Below are positions 9,856 through 18,613 of a stretch of 64,000 nucleotides of DNA, in pieces. Numbering within the stretch: position 1 is the first letter of the stretch; each line of letters starts with the position of its first letter. The position numbers were made by a program, and so were the translations under genes. Under the pieces are notes generated by a model. It saw only the letters and a list, made by a program, of their open reading frames with translations, was not told the origin of the DNA and searched no databases. The stretch is from Lachnospiraceae bacterium. Its GTDB lineage: Bacteria; Bacillota; Clostridia; Lachnospirales; Lachnospiraceae. Location: positions 85,956-149,955 of the forward strand of contig JAFTWX010000020.1 in NCBI GenBank assembly GCA_017465095.1, given 5' to 3'.

Positions 9856-9884
9856 ATTATACCATATTTTGTTTCTTATGAAAA
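9856..9884 (-). promoter_or_regulatory. glyA promoter
   Basis: Minus-strand TTTTCA (9884-9879), 17-base spacer, TATAAT (9861-9856). The leader of about 60 bases shows no folded element that I could match to a glycine or folate riboswitch. The rest of the 222-base divergent gap is A/T rich, with a GTCAGAA/TTCTGAC inverted repeat (9953-9959, 9982-9988) before the lipid-kinase gene. Confidence 0.6.
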
Positions 9885-10008
9885 TCCTAATTTTTTATGA
9901 ATTTTATTTTTTCTTATAGAAGCCATGGTTTGTTTATGATATTATTAAGTTTGTCAGAAACAAAACAAAAAAACAAATCGGTTCTGACGTATCTTATGAG
10001 GTAATAAT

Positions 10009-10944
10009 ATGTATCACGTGATCGTTAATCCAAGTTCCAAGTCGGGACTTGCAAAAAAACAATGGAAACACTTGAAGGCAGCACTTGATCATGCCAAAAT
10101 TACATATATCGTGCATTTTACCAAATCCGAAAAGGACTTGCGAAACTACACGAAATCCATAACGGACAGACAGCTTTTTGAGCACAACAGCTCGTTAAAC
10201 CGGCTCATTGTGCTGGGCGGCGACGGGACACTGAACTGCGTCGTCAACGCCATTGATGACATGGCTCACACGGTTGTTTCTTATCTTCCGACCGGAACAA
10301 GCAATGACTGCGCAAGAGCACTCGGCATCTCCGCCGATCCGATGGATACGGTAGCCGGACTCAAAAAATGCGGTGTCACCAGACAGACGGACGTGGGAGT
10401 CGCCGCATACGGAAGAAAAAAACGCCGTTTTAACGTCAGCTGCGGTTTCGGTTTCGATGCCGCCACATGCGACGCTGTCATGCAATCGCCGTTTAAAAAT
10501 GTTTTCAATAAACTCGGGCTCGGCAAACTGATTTATTGTGCCGTCGCCTTAAAACAATTGATTTCCCTTGAGACGGTGTCCTGTGATCTGTATCTCGACG
10601 ATAAGCCGCCGATTCATTTCAACCGCCTCATTTTTGCCTCGTTCATGCAGCTTCCGTACGAGGGCGGCGGATTCATGCTCTGCCCGGATGCAGACAGCAC
10701 CGACGGTATGCTGGATGTGTGCGTTGCAAGCAATCTGACTGCACTGCAGGCTCTTCCTATTTTCCCGCTCGCACTGAAGGGAAAACACAAGGGACACAGA
10801 GGAATTCATATGTACCGTGCAAAAAAAATCCGCATCATTGCTTCCAAAAAGCTTTGCATTCACACGGACGGCGAAATCTGCGGTTATTACACGGAGCTTT
10901 CTCTTGGCACGGAAGATACAAAACTGAATTATCGCAAAGCATAA
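10009..10944 (+). CDS. diacylglycerol/lipid kinase family protein (YegS/DgkB-like)
   Basis: 311 residues. Phosphorylates a membrane lipid, most often diacylglycerol, with ATP. The N-terminal NPSSKSGLA, the nucleotide-binding GGDGTLN (about residues 65-71) and LPTGTSNDCARAL (about 95-107) identify the family. CSCGFGFDA and a C-terminal lid domain (IHTDGEICG) follow. The next gene, 31 bases on, is a PAP2-type enzyme, so a lipid phosphorylation/dephosphorylation pair is plausible. The exact substrate is not visible. Confidence 0.92.
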   Translation: MYHVIVNPSSKSGLAKKQWKHLKAALDHAKITYIVHFTKSEKDLRNYTKSITDRQLFEHNSSLNRLIVLGGDGTLNCVVNAIDDMAHTVVSYLPTGTSNDCARALGISADPMDTVAGLKKCGVTRQTDVGVAAYGRKKRRFNVSCGFGFDAATCDAVMQSPFKNVFNKLGLGKLIYCAVALKQLISLETVSCDLYLDDKPPIHFNRLIFASFMQLPYEGGGFMLCPDADSTDGMLDVCVASNLTALQALPIFPLALKGKHKGHRGIHMYRAKKIRIIASKKLCIHTDGEICGYYTELSLGTEDTKLNYRKA

Positions 10945-10975
10945 CCAACCGGAAACAGCGTTTGAAAGGAAAAAC

Positions 10976-11644
10976 ATGAAAAAACTCAGACCGTTGATTA
11001 AAAAATACGGACATATGTTTTTGCCCGTCATATACGGAATTTTTTATATGCCGCTTTTTGTATATATGGAACGAAGACCGGTTACGCGTATTCACATTAT
11101 CGAATCAGACCTTGACGCGTACATTCCGTTCTGCGAATATTTCATCGTTCCTTATCTGCTGTGGTTTGTATACATCGGCGCATCCGTCATCGCTTTTATG
11201 TTTTTGGAGCGAAAGGACTACTATCGGCTTTGTACTGTTCTCGGTGTCGGTATGACCGCTTTCCTGCTCATATGCTACATATATCCGAACGGACTCCATC
11301 TTCGTCCGGCGACGTTTGCCAGAGACAACATTTTTGTGGATCTTGTCCGGATTCTTCACCGGTCCGACACAGCCACCAATGTGCTTCCGGGCATTCACTG
11401 TTATAATTCTCTGGCCGTTCATGCAGCCATAAGAAAAAACAAAACATTAAATAAAAAAAGATGGATAAAACCGGTTTCCGCATTCATTTGCTTTTCTGTC
11501 GTTTTATCTACCCTGTTTTTAAAACAACATTCTGTCATTGATGTTATAGCAGCATTTATACTGTTTGCCGCTACTTACACAGCAGTGTATCTCGTCCCTG
11601 ACATGCAGGCGAAAAAAGTTGTCCATAGCAAACTATCTCATTAG
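10976..11644 (+). CDS. PAP2-superfamily membrane phosphatase/phosphotransferase
   Basis: 222 residues with about six membrane segments. The two catalytic regions are LPGIHCYNS (position of the usual PSxH; Ser is Gly here) and STLFLKQHSVID (His and Asp of the third motif). This pattern resembles the inositolphosphorylceramide-synthase-like PAP2 subgroup rather than classical phosphatidate phosphatases. It should act on lipid phosphates at the outer membrane face. AAAGGA precedes ATG 10976. Its stop overlaps the stop of the convergent gene by 3 of 4 shared bases (11641-11644), leaving no room for a terminator. Confidence 0.8.
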   Translation: MKKLRPLIKKYGHMFLPVIYGIFYMPLFVYMERRPVTRIHIIESDLDAYIPFCEYFIVPYLLWFVYIGASVIAFMFLERKDYYRLCTVLGVGMTAFLLICYIYPNGLHLRPATFARDNIFVDLVRILHRSDTATNVLPGIHCYNSLAVHAAIRKNKTLNKKRWIKPVSAFICFSVVLSTLFLKQHSVIDVIAAFILFAATYTAVYLVPDMQAKKVVHSKLSH

Positions 11645-12726
11645 TCTGCCATGGACAATTTTCTTTTTCTTTCTGCGACAACTCCCGCCACCTCGCAGGC
11701 CTGCGGTGAAATGTTCTTTTCTTCACACAGCTTTTGCCACTGCACCGGCTGCATTTTTTCTTTGGCTTTCTCTTCGGTCAAACGATTCAAGCAGAACACC
11801 CACTCTATAAGCTCATCAAAATCCCGTATTTTATCCAATATAACCGCATCTGAGGCTAATGCCTCCTGTTCACAGATGGTTACAATCTCAAGGAACAACA
11901 TGAGATGTCCGTCCACATCCGAAGCTTCCATAAGGATGTCCGGGCGCCTTGCAAGCGCCTGTTTCAGACAATCTCCCGCTCCTTTGTAATCTCCACGGGC
12001 AAAGAATTCTTTCATCTGCTCCTTGACTTCCCGCGTCTCCACTTTTTCTTCCGGCATTCCGACTTTGCACTGACAGACCTTCAGCCCGTTGTGCTCGGCA
12101 TATACAAGGAGAAGTATCTCAGATATGAATCCGAATACGCGTTTTCTGTAATTGTCATAGTTCTCAATATCAATGCGTTTTTTCACTTCAAACAAAATCT
12201 CAAACAGCCACCGGGAATACGCATCAAACAATTCTTTTTTACAGACAATCATATTGCCGAAGTAAGTACGGTTTCCATGCACAATCCGCTCAAAATCCTC
12301 ATGATAGTCCGGATACATCTCCTTTATCACATTCCCGGTTTCTATCAGATCTTTGATGTGGTGATTGACCGCATAACCGTCATAATAAGAGTTGTTCAGC
12401 ACCACCTGCTTGGTCGTGATTAAATCGTACTCCGCAAGAAGGGCATCGTACTCTTTTTCTGTGATTACATTTCCGTCTTCATGAATGAGAAAACGTCGGT
12501 AGTGACACAAGCCGACATTGCCGTCTGTCTTGAAATTTTTCCAAACCCAATACATACCCGTCAGCTCACTGAAATAAGGATTCCATGCAGAAATGGAATC
12601 CCCGGTATCATCTCCGATATAGCCCAGATCCTTCCCCAGTGCCCGACCGACCTGTATCGGTACAAACATGGGATCTTTCGGCGGCGTAAACGCCTTATGT
12701 GTCATCGTAAAAATAATCGTACTCAT
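11641..12726 (-). CDS. DUF4422 domain protein, probable glycosyltransferase
   Basis: 361 residues. The N-terminal two-thirds match the DUF4422 family of polysaccharide-cluster glycosyltransferases: IFTMTHKAF, then ISAWNPYFSELTGMYWVWKN and VGLCHYRRF. The C-terminal third (about 250-361) is helical and less typical. Its ATG and the previous GT2 stop overlap as TGATG, so the two are translated together. Acceptor and donor sugars are unknown; a role in cell-surface glycan synthesis is inferred. Confidence 0.82.
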   Translation of the reverse strand: MSTIIFTMTHKAFTPPKDPMFVPIQVGRALGKDLGYIGDDTGDSISAWNPYFSELTGMYWVWKNFKTDGNVGLCHYRRFLIHEDGNVITEKEYDALLAEYDLITTKQVVLNNSYYDGYAVNHHIKDLIETGNVIKEMYPDYHEDFERIVHGNRTYFGNMIVCKKELFDAYSRWLFEILFEVKKRIDIENYDNYRKRVFGFISEILLLVYAEHNGLKVCQCKVGMPEEKVETREVKEQMKEFFARGDYKGAGDCLKQALARRPDILMEASDVDGHLMLFLEIVTICEQEALASDAVILDKIRDFDELIEWVFCLNRLTEEKAKEKMQPVQWQKLCEEKNISPQACEVAGVVAERKRKLSMAD

Positions 12727-13742
12727 CAGTTAAATTTCATTACCTTCTGTGCCAAACGATAAATCGCCTCACTGCATCTTCTTCCGCCTTTTCCCGGAAG
12801 ATTGATTACGTTGCCGAGCAGTCCGTAACGAAGTCGGCGGAACAGTCCCGGATTGGTGATGCGGATATATTTCCAAAGCTCCTCTTTCTTTTCCAGTGCC
12901 TCCGCCGTGCGCGCACGGATCAGCATAATGGAAGAAACTGTGGTGATAATATCCAGATATTTGATCATATAGCGGTATGTCTTCCGGTTTGGAATTCTGG
13001 TCTCCGTAAAGTATTCTACCATCAGCTTATTGACCTTAATCTGCTGGTCAATACGGCTGATCATAACCTTTTCGTTGACGGACTGATCCTCTCTTCCGAT
13101 GTAATAGCGGTAAAAATTCGTATCAATGTAATACATTTTCTTAACATACGGAAGCGGATTGAACGCAAATATGTTGTCCACGTAGAAGGTGTGCTCCGGA
13201 AGTTCAAGCTCACATTCGTGAAGCAATCTCGTTCTGTAAATAATCGAATGCATGAGAATGTATTCGGTCTTTTTGAAATGACGGACTTCATCCCATGTGA
13301 AAATTTCATTTTTCGGAAGCGCCCTTCGGAAGGAAACAACCTTCTTGCGCTTCTCTCCCTCTTTCTCATATACATAGTTGGCAAGAAGCATGTCGACCTG
13401 ATTGCCCGAAACAACCAGTTCATGCAACGCCGACAAAATTTCTCTGTATGACTTTTCATTTACCCAGTCATCGCTGTCCACTACTTTAAAATACAATCCG
13501 GTAGCATTTTCGATTCCTGTGTTAACCGCAGACCCGTGTCCGCCGTTCTCCTTGTGAATGGCACGGACAATGGTCGGATATTTGAGCGCATATGCATCGG
13601 CAATCTGCGCCGTCTGATCGGAAGATCCGTCATTTACTATAAGAATCTCTACATCTTCCCCACCTACCAGCAAGGAATCCACGCATCGCTTCATATAATC
13701 CTGGGAATTGTAACACGGAACCGTGATTGTCAACAATTTCAT
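12726..13742 (-). CDS. family 2 glycosyltransferase
   Basis: 338 residues. A GT-A fold starts at residue 4 (ITVPCYNSQDYMKRCVDSLL), with ILIVNDGSSDQT and the metal-binding FKVVDSDDWV. The C-terminal half is helical with a YIGREDQSVN segment. It transfers a sugar from a nucleotide donor, probably at the cytoplasmic membrane face. It forms a two-gene unit with the DUF4422 gene. Confidence 0.92.
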   Translation of the reverse strand: MKLLTITVPCYNSQDYMKRCVDSLLVGGEDVEILIVNDGSSDQTAQIADAYALKYPTIVRAIHKENGGHGSAVNTGIENATGLYFKVVDSDDWVNEKSYREILSALHELVVSGNQVDMLLANYVYEKEGEKRKKVVSFRRALPKNEIFTWDEVRHFKKTEYILMHSIIYRTRLLHECELELPEHTFYVDNIFAFNPLPYVKKMYYIDTNFYRYYIGREDQSVNEKVMISRIDQQIKVNKLMVEYFTETRIPNRKTYRYMIKYLDIITTVSSIMLIRARTAEALEKKEELWKYIRITNPGLFRRLRYGLLGNVINLPGKGGRRCSEAIYRLAQKVMKFN

Positions 13743-13779
13743 ACTCGCGCCCTCTTATCTTTTAAACATTAAAACGATT

Positions 13780-14865
13780 TTACATCAAAAACCTGTCATT
13801 GCCAAGTGCAACATCCACATACGGCGTATAGGCCCTGAATGCACTCGGAATCGGATACTGTGACTGAATGGTCCCGGACGTGACAAGGTGATAACCATCC
13901 GCTTCCTCCCGGGCATCGGAAAATCCGGTTTCCTCCACCTTCACAAGCCATCCCTTCATATGCCATTCTTTGTGGGAAAAAATGTGTACTGCCGGCTCCA
14001 GTTCTTTTGCGTACAATGCAGTGTAACCAAGCGCTTGCACCTTTTCCAAAATCTGCTCCTCGGAAAGCCATCCTTCATAGTTCGGAAACTCAAAAAGTCC
14101 TGCGAGAAGCCCTTTGTCCGGACGTCTGTGAATCAGTGTACGCTCTCCGTCCCGCAGCAACAGCACCGTCTTTTTCTCAACGCTGCGCGCTTTGGATTTC
14201 TTTTTGTAAGGAATCTCATCCAGTCTTCCCTGCTGCCTTGCCATGCACATGTCATGCCACGGACACGCCTGACACTTCGGCGCTCCGTTGGGAAGACACA
14301 CCGTAGCCCCAAGCTCCATCAGCGCCTGATTGAAATCTCCCGGTCTGTCCTTCGGAACAACCTGCAAAAGTTCCTGTTGTATCTGCTTTTTAAATTTTTC
14401 ACTGAGTATATCACTCGGATCGGCAGTGAGCCGGGTAATGATACGCAAAACATTTCCGTCTACCGCCACCACTTTCTTGTCGTAGGCAATGGATGCAATC
14501 GCACCGGCGGTGTAAGCACCGATTCCCGGAAGCTGCAGAAGCAAATCATACTCCCCGGGCATCTGTCCGCCGTACGTTTCCATGATGACCTTTGCTGCTT
14601 TCTGCATATTTTTTACACGGTTGTAATATCCGAGCCCCTCCCAAAGTTTCAGAAGATGCTCTTCCTGCGCGGACGCAAGACTTTTTACATCCGGAAGCTC
14701 TGCCAAAAAACGGTCATAATAGGGCCTCACCGCCTCCACTCTCGTCTGCTGGAGCATAATCTCAGACACCCAGATCCGATACGGATTGCGGTCTTCCCGC
14801 CACGGCAATATTCTTTTATTTTGATCGTACCACGCAAGAAGCGGTTTTACGATATTGTCTGTCAT
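13780..14865 (-). CDS. mutY: A/G-specific adenine glycosylase
   Basis: 361 residues. Removes adenine mispaired with 8-oxoguanine in base-excision repair. Seen are ILPWREDRNPYRIWVSEIML, the helix-hairpin-helix LPGIGAYTAGAIASIAY, the catalytic-Asp stretch VDGNVLRIITRL, and the Cys cluster for 4Fe-4S (C-x6-C-x2-C-x5-C around PKCQACPWHDMC). The C-terminal part is a NUDIX-like 8-oxoG recognition domain. It lies 20 bases after the nucleotidase gene. Confidence 0.96.
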   Translation of the reverse strand: MTDNIVKPLLAWYDQNKRILPWREDRNPYRIWVSEIMLQQTRVEAVRPYYDRFLAELPDVKSLASAQEEHLLKLWEGLGYYNRVKNMQKAAKVIMETYGGQMPGEYDLLLQLPGIGAYTAGAIASIAYDKKVVAVDGNVLRIITRLTADPSDILSEKFKKQIQQELLQVVPKDRPGDFNQALMELGATVCLPNGAPKCQACPWHDMCMARQQGRLDEIPYKKKSKARSVEKKTVLLLRDGERTLIHRRPDKGLLAGLFEFPNYEGWLSEEQILEKVQALGYTALYAKELEPAVHIFSHKEWHMKGWLVKVEETGFSDAREEADGYHLVTSGTIQSQYPIPSAFRAYTPYVDVALGNDRFLM

Positions 14866-14885
14866 CCTATAGTCTCCTGCTGTGT

Positions 14886-15794
14886 TTATGCCGAATTTTT
14901 GTACGGAACCCTTGCCGACGGAACCACCTCGGAAGCTGCCAGCGTATGTACCATCTGATCATCGAAGAAGATATGCGCACCAAAGGCTTTGAGAAAATCT
15001 CTCTTCGGAATTCCGCCGAGGAAAAACGCCTCGTCCACACGGACATCCCATGCGCGCAGCGTCCGAATGACTCTCTCGTGGGCCGGCGCGCACCTGGCCG
15101 TCACAAGCGCTGTGCGAATCGGAACCTCCTGCCCCGAAAACTCTTTTTGAATCTCTGAGAGCAGTCGGAGAAATCCCGCAAACGGACCTTCCTTGAGCGG
15201 ATTTGCGGCCTGAAGACGCTCATTTTCTTCAAAGGCTTCCAGCCCTTTCTCCTGATAAATCTGCTCCGATTCATCGGAAAAGATCACCGCATCGCCGTCA
15301 AAGGCAATACGGATCTGGGCAGGCACATCCTCCCGGCTGTATGTATGTATTCCGTCACTGCAAATAATCCCCGCAGCGATTCCGCAGTCAATGGCACTCT
15401 GCACGTCATCCTCATGGGCGGACAAAAACAAATCGGTATGAAACGCTTCCAAATACGGTGCCAGAGATGCTCCCGACGCTAAAACCGCACGGGTAATCGG
15501 AAGCCCGTACTCCCGTATGGAATGAAATACCCGAAGGGATGTGTCCGCACTGTTTCTGGACATGATTATAACTTCAACCTTATTCTCATGCCCTTTTAAC
15601 CGGTTAAGATTGAGCAGCGCACGCACGAGGGCAAAGCCCGGTCCCGGTTTCAAACAATCATTTTCATGTTCCATCTGATAGGCGCGATACGCCTCCACGC
15701 CCTCGGTCTCGAAAATTTCATTTTCTACTGTCAGATCAAATAACGCTCTCGAACTGACGCCGATTACCAGCTTATCTTCCAAACTGAACCCCAT
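14886..15794 (-). CDS. 5'-nucleotidase (NT5C1-like family)
   Basis: 302 residues, in the cytosolic 5'-nucleotidase family (PF06189 type). The frame shows LVIGVSSRALFDL, VEVIIMSRNSADTSLRVF and IAFDGDAVIFSDESE, the last resembling the Asp-rich phosphatase core. It should dephosphorylate nucleoside monophosphates. The ATG has a strong AAGGAGG site. It may be cotranscribed with mutY. Confidence 0.82.
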   Translation of the reverse strand: MGFSLEDKLVIGVSSRALFDLTVENEIFETEGVEAYRAYQMEHENDCLKPGPGFALVRALLNLNRLKGHENKVEVIIMSRNSADTSLRVFHSIREYGLPITRAVLASGASLAPYLEAFHTDLFLSAHEDDVQSAIDCGIAAGIICSDGIHTYSREDVPAQIRIAFDGDAVIFSDESEQIYQEKGLEAFEENERLQAANPLKEGPFAGFLRLLSEIQKEFSGQEVPIRTALVTARCAPAHERVIRTLRAWDVRVDEAFFLGGIPKRDFLKAFGAHIFFDDQMVHTLAASEVVPSARVPYKNSA

Positions 15795-15861
15795 AATCTT
15801 TCCTCCTTTTCCGTCTTTGCGAAAATTGCAGGAAAGTCAGCTCCGTCTCACATTTAAAGGT

Positions 15862-16404
15862 TTAATATCTCTGTTTTTCAAACTTCTGCTTCATGAGAAG
15901 ATAATTTTTCAGTTCCTGATACTTCTGCTCCGTAGAGCCTTCGTTGAGCTCTACATCCGTGACAACCGCCATGGTGGCGAGCATATCATCCGTAACTCTG
16001 TGATGCATGGATGCGAGAATATTAAGTCTCTCATCTACCGTGTACGCATCCAGATATTCTGCTACGCCCGGATCAAGTTCTCCTGCCGGTTCCTCCTGCG
16101 GCTCCTCATTTGCCTGCACAGTCTCTTCCTTCTGTGGCAGTTCTGTCGGCTGCAAAGCTTCTGCCGGCTTTGGCATAGCAACCTTTTCAAAACGGTATTT
16201 CTGCTCACAGTCCGGATACTTGCTGCGGTCGGTCTCGCTCATAAACATGGCAAGATCTCTCACATACACTTTGTAATCACCGTACATAGCCTGATATACC
16301 ACTTTGCTGCTGCCGTCCTCGGAGTCCGTGGCAAGGGTCAGAATCTGATACTCATTTCCTTTAAAATGTTTGTAAACTTCAAACGGTCTCGGATTGTCTC
16401 TCAT
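15862..16404 (-). CDS. DUF1653 domain protein
   Basis: 180 residues. Residues 5-65 are a DUF1653 domain (PFEVYKHFKGNEYQILTLA, VVYQAMYGDYKVYVRDLAMF). A Glu/Pro/Gln-rich low-complexity linker (about 75-110) and a helical C-terminus (VAEYLDAYTVDERLNILASM) follow. DUF1653 alone is typically about 70-80 residues, so the helical extension is additional. The function is unknown. Confidence 0.8.
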   Translation of the reverse strand: MRDNPRPFEVYKHFKGNEYQILTLATDSEDGSSKVVYQAMYGDYKVYVRDLAMFMSETDRSKYPDCEQKYRFEKVAMPKPAEALQPTELPQKEETVQANEEPQEEPAGELDPGVAEYLDAYTVDERLNILASMHHRVTDDMLATMAVVTDVELNEGSTEQKYQELKNYLLMKQKFEKQRY

Positions 16405-16509
16405 ATATAATCACCTTTCTCCTGTATTCTTATACACGTACAAGACAAGTATACCCCGATTCCGTCCGAATGTCATGCGGATTTTGACTCTCCTTTTTGA
16501 CAATTCCTG

Positions 16510-16911
16510 TTAACCTTCACATCCTGTCAGGGAAACCGCAACGTCAGCCGTCGTTCCGTCCGGCAGCGTTACCGCGCAATGCCCTATTTCACTCTCCAAT
16601 CTGAGATAATCCTGCACTTCAAGACCGGAAATCCTGCTGTTATAAATCACAAGATGATATTCCCGGTTTCCGTCCAGCGAAACTACTCTCGTCATGGTAA
16701 GCCCGCTGTGATACAACCCATAACTGTCCAAAATTTCTTTAACCCGGTCCGTATACGCCTGCTCCGACCTCTCATAAGCCCGGTTGTCAAACAACATCTT
16801 CTCCGCCGAGCGGCTTCTTGCCTGCACTGTAAAAAGCATGCTAAAAGCCATGACAATCAAGATTCCTACCACCACGTAACCGATTTTTTCCATTGTTTTC
16901 ATCCGTTTCAT
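16510..16911 (-). CDS. small membrane-anchored protein, unknown function
   Basis: 133 residues with one N-terminal membrane segment (IGYVVVGILIVMAFSMLFTV, about 10-29) and a soluble outer part. I do not recognise a family. GGGAGG lies 11 bases before ATG 16911. Downstream is the DUF1653 gene after a 105-base gap in which I see nothing notable. Confidence 0.6.
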   Translation of the reverse strand: MKRMKTMEKIGYVVVGILIVMAFSMLFTVQARSRSAEKMLFDNRAYERSEQAYTDRVKEILDSYGLYHSGLTMTRVVSLDGNREYHLVIYNSRISGLEVQDYLRLESEIGHCAVTLPDGTTADVAVSLTGCEG

Positions 16912-16989
16912 TTGAACATCGCCTCCCTTTGTTTGTTATTATACAGACCAATAGTCCAATATACTGTACTCAATGCGAAAAAGGCGAAA

Positions 16990-17024
16990 AAAAAGCACTT
17001 CGGCAAAAAACCGAAGTGCTTTTC
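16990..17024 (-). terminator. terminator of the uronate operon
   Basis: A 10-bp stem (16994-17003 with 17011-17020, 7-base loop) lies 15 bases past the symporter stop and runs into a T-tract on the minus strand. It is the only clear terminator of the eight-gene operon. Confidence 0.85.
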
Positions 17025-17034
17025 CTATAATATG

Positions 17035-18588
17035 CTAAACCCCTTTAACATCCTCTATTGTTTTCCATTTGGCCATAGCCTCTTCCATGGTCATTCCTTC
17101 TTCCATTCCCTGCTTGCGGGCAGCATTGACCGTCTGAATCTCCTTCATCTTATCTCCCGTCAGGATATATCCTTTCATAACGAGAAGCGTGATGATCCAT
17201 GCTGCCATCGGGATGAGACAGAACAGAATAATAACTACCCGGTTCATACCTGCGGAATACGGCGTCTCTGCCGTCGGCAGATTTTCAAGACCGATAACGG
17301 AAACTGCGATTCCGACCACGGTGGCCGACAGGGATGACACCAGCTTATCCACGAGGGAGAACAGCGTTCCCATAACGCCCGGAATATATTTGCCGGAACG
17401 GTATGTCTCGTAGTCGGAACAGTCCGCCACCATCGGAATCGGCATATCCGCCGTCGAATAGTAAGCTCCGTAACCGATACCGAAAAACAGAACAAATAAT
17501 ATCGTGTACAGGTTGATGCTAAACGCACCATTGTTCCAAAGTGTCAGGTTCACCGCCGGATTACCCTGTTTCCAGAGAAGCAGTAACACAAGCACACCGA
17601 CATACGAAACAAGGGCAAGTGTAATATACTTCATCAACGATGCTTTCTGGCCTTTTTTCTGGGATGTGCGGACCGTCAGGATAAAGAACGGAACCGAGAA
17701 TACATATCCCATAACCATCATCGGCAGATAGAGACTGTCATAGTTGCCCATCATGCATCCGTAGAGCATACAGAGAACCGTCACGTTGGTTGCAATAGAA
17801 AGTGCCAGTTTACATCCTGCACCGGCAACCATAAGTCTCTGCATCGGATTGTTGTTTTTGATAATTTCCCAATACTCGGAAAGCTTGATTTTTTCCTGCG
17901 CAGCTCCGCCGAGGCCGAAATATTTCGGATTATCTTTTTCCCAGATACCGATCATCGCCAAAATCGTAAGCACGATGGATGTAATGATACCGATCGGCGC
18001 CAGGAACGAATAAAAGTCCGCACTGCTGTAATCCGCCACATTGGCACGGATAATCGGAGCCAAAAACTGCATCACTCCCATACCTGCCATGGAACCCACT
18101 GTGTTAAAAATCGTAAACAACGGTCTCTGGTTCGGATCGTTGGTGAGCACGGTCTGACCGGATCGTGTCACAGATGTCTGGAACGTATATCCAATCACCC
18201 ATATTGCATACAGAAGCACAAAGGCTACATAGCGAAGCCACTGCTTATCCGCCGGTATATACGGCGTCAAAATATATAACACAAATGTGGACAGGGCCAT
18301 AATCACATTTCCGATTACCATAAACGGCCTAAATTTTCCGAATTTGCCGTTGGTCCGGTCCATCAGTGCCCCGATGATCGGGTCCGTAACGGCGTCAAAC
18401 ACTCGCATGCCTGTCACCATTACGGAAGCAAAGATCGTACCGATCGCCAAGACATTATTACCAAAGGTTGAAATATACGACAGGATTAAAACATAGTACA
18501 CATTGGTTGCACCGTTGTTCAGGGGGAACAGCGCCAGCTGATACATTTTGGCACGATTGACTCCTGTCGCCGCTTTTTGATTTTCCAT
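17035..18588 (-). CDS. GPH-family sugar:cation symporter (glucuronide-type)
   Basis: 517 residues, about 12 membrane helices. The N-terminal FDAVTDPIIGALMDRTNGKFGKF run in the GPH/MFS family is present (TDPIIGALMDRT then GKFGKFRPF), and loop motifs near TVRTSQKKGQK fit. The family includes UidB and LacS, which import glucuronides, galactosides and xylosides with a cation. As last gene of an operon for glucuronate breakdown, uptake of glucuronate or glucuronides is the best inference. The C-terminal cytoplasmic tail is short (about 45 residues). Confidence 0.88.
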   Translation of the reverse strand: MENQKAATGVNRAKMYQLALFPLNNGATNVYYVLILSYISTFGNNVLAIGTIFASVMVTGMRVFDAVTDPIIGALMDRTNGKFGKFRPFMVIGNVIMALSTFVLYILTPYIPADKQWLRYVAFVLLYAIWVIGYTFQTSVTRSGQTVLTNDPNQRPLFTIFNTVGSMAGMGVMQFLAPIIRANVADYSSADFYSFLAPIGIITSIVLTILAMIGIWEKDNPKYFGLGGAAQEKIKLSEYWEIIKNNNPMQRLMVAGAGCKLALSIATNVTVLCMLYGCMMGNYDSLYLPMMVMGYVFSVPFFILTVRTSQKKGQKASLMKYITLALVSYVGVLVLLLLWKQGNPAVNLTLWNNGAFSINLYTILFVLFFGIGYGAYYSTADMPIPMVADCSDYETYRSGKYIPGVMGTLFSLVDKLVSSLSATVVGIAVSVIGLENLPTAETPYSAGMNRVVIILFCLIPMAAWIITLLVMKGYILTGDKMKEIQTVNAARKQGMEEGMTMEEAMAKWKTIEDVKGV

Positions 18589-18613
18589 AAGCTTTTCCCT
18601 TCCTGTTGTAAGT

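Noticed and set aside
9787..10008. A glycine or tetrahydrofolate riboswitch before glyA
   Set aside because: The leader is only about 60 bases and shows no matching conserved words or hairpins.
13888..14958. A 356-codon plus-strand open frame opposite mutY
   Set aside because: It is a shadow of mutY, which has full catalytic motifs.
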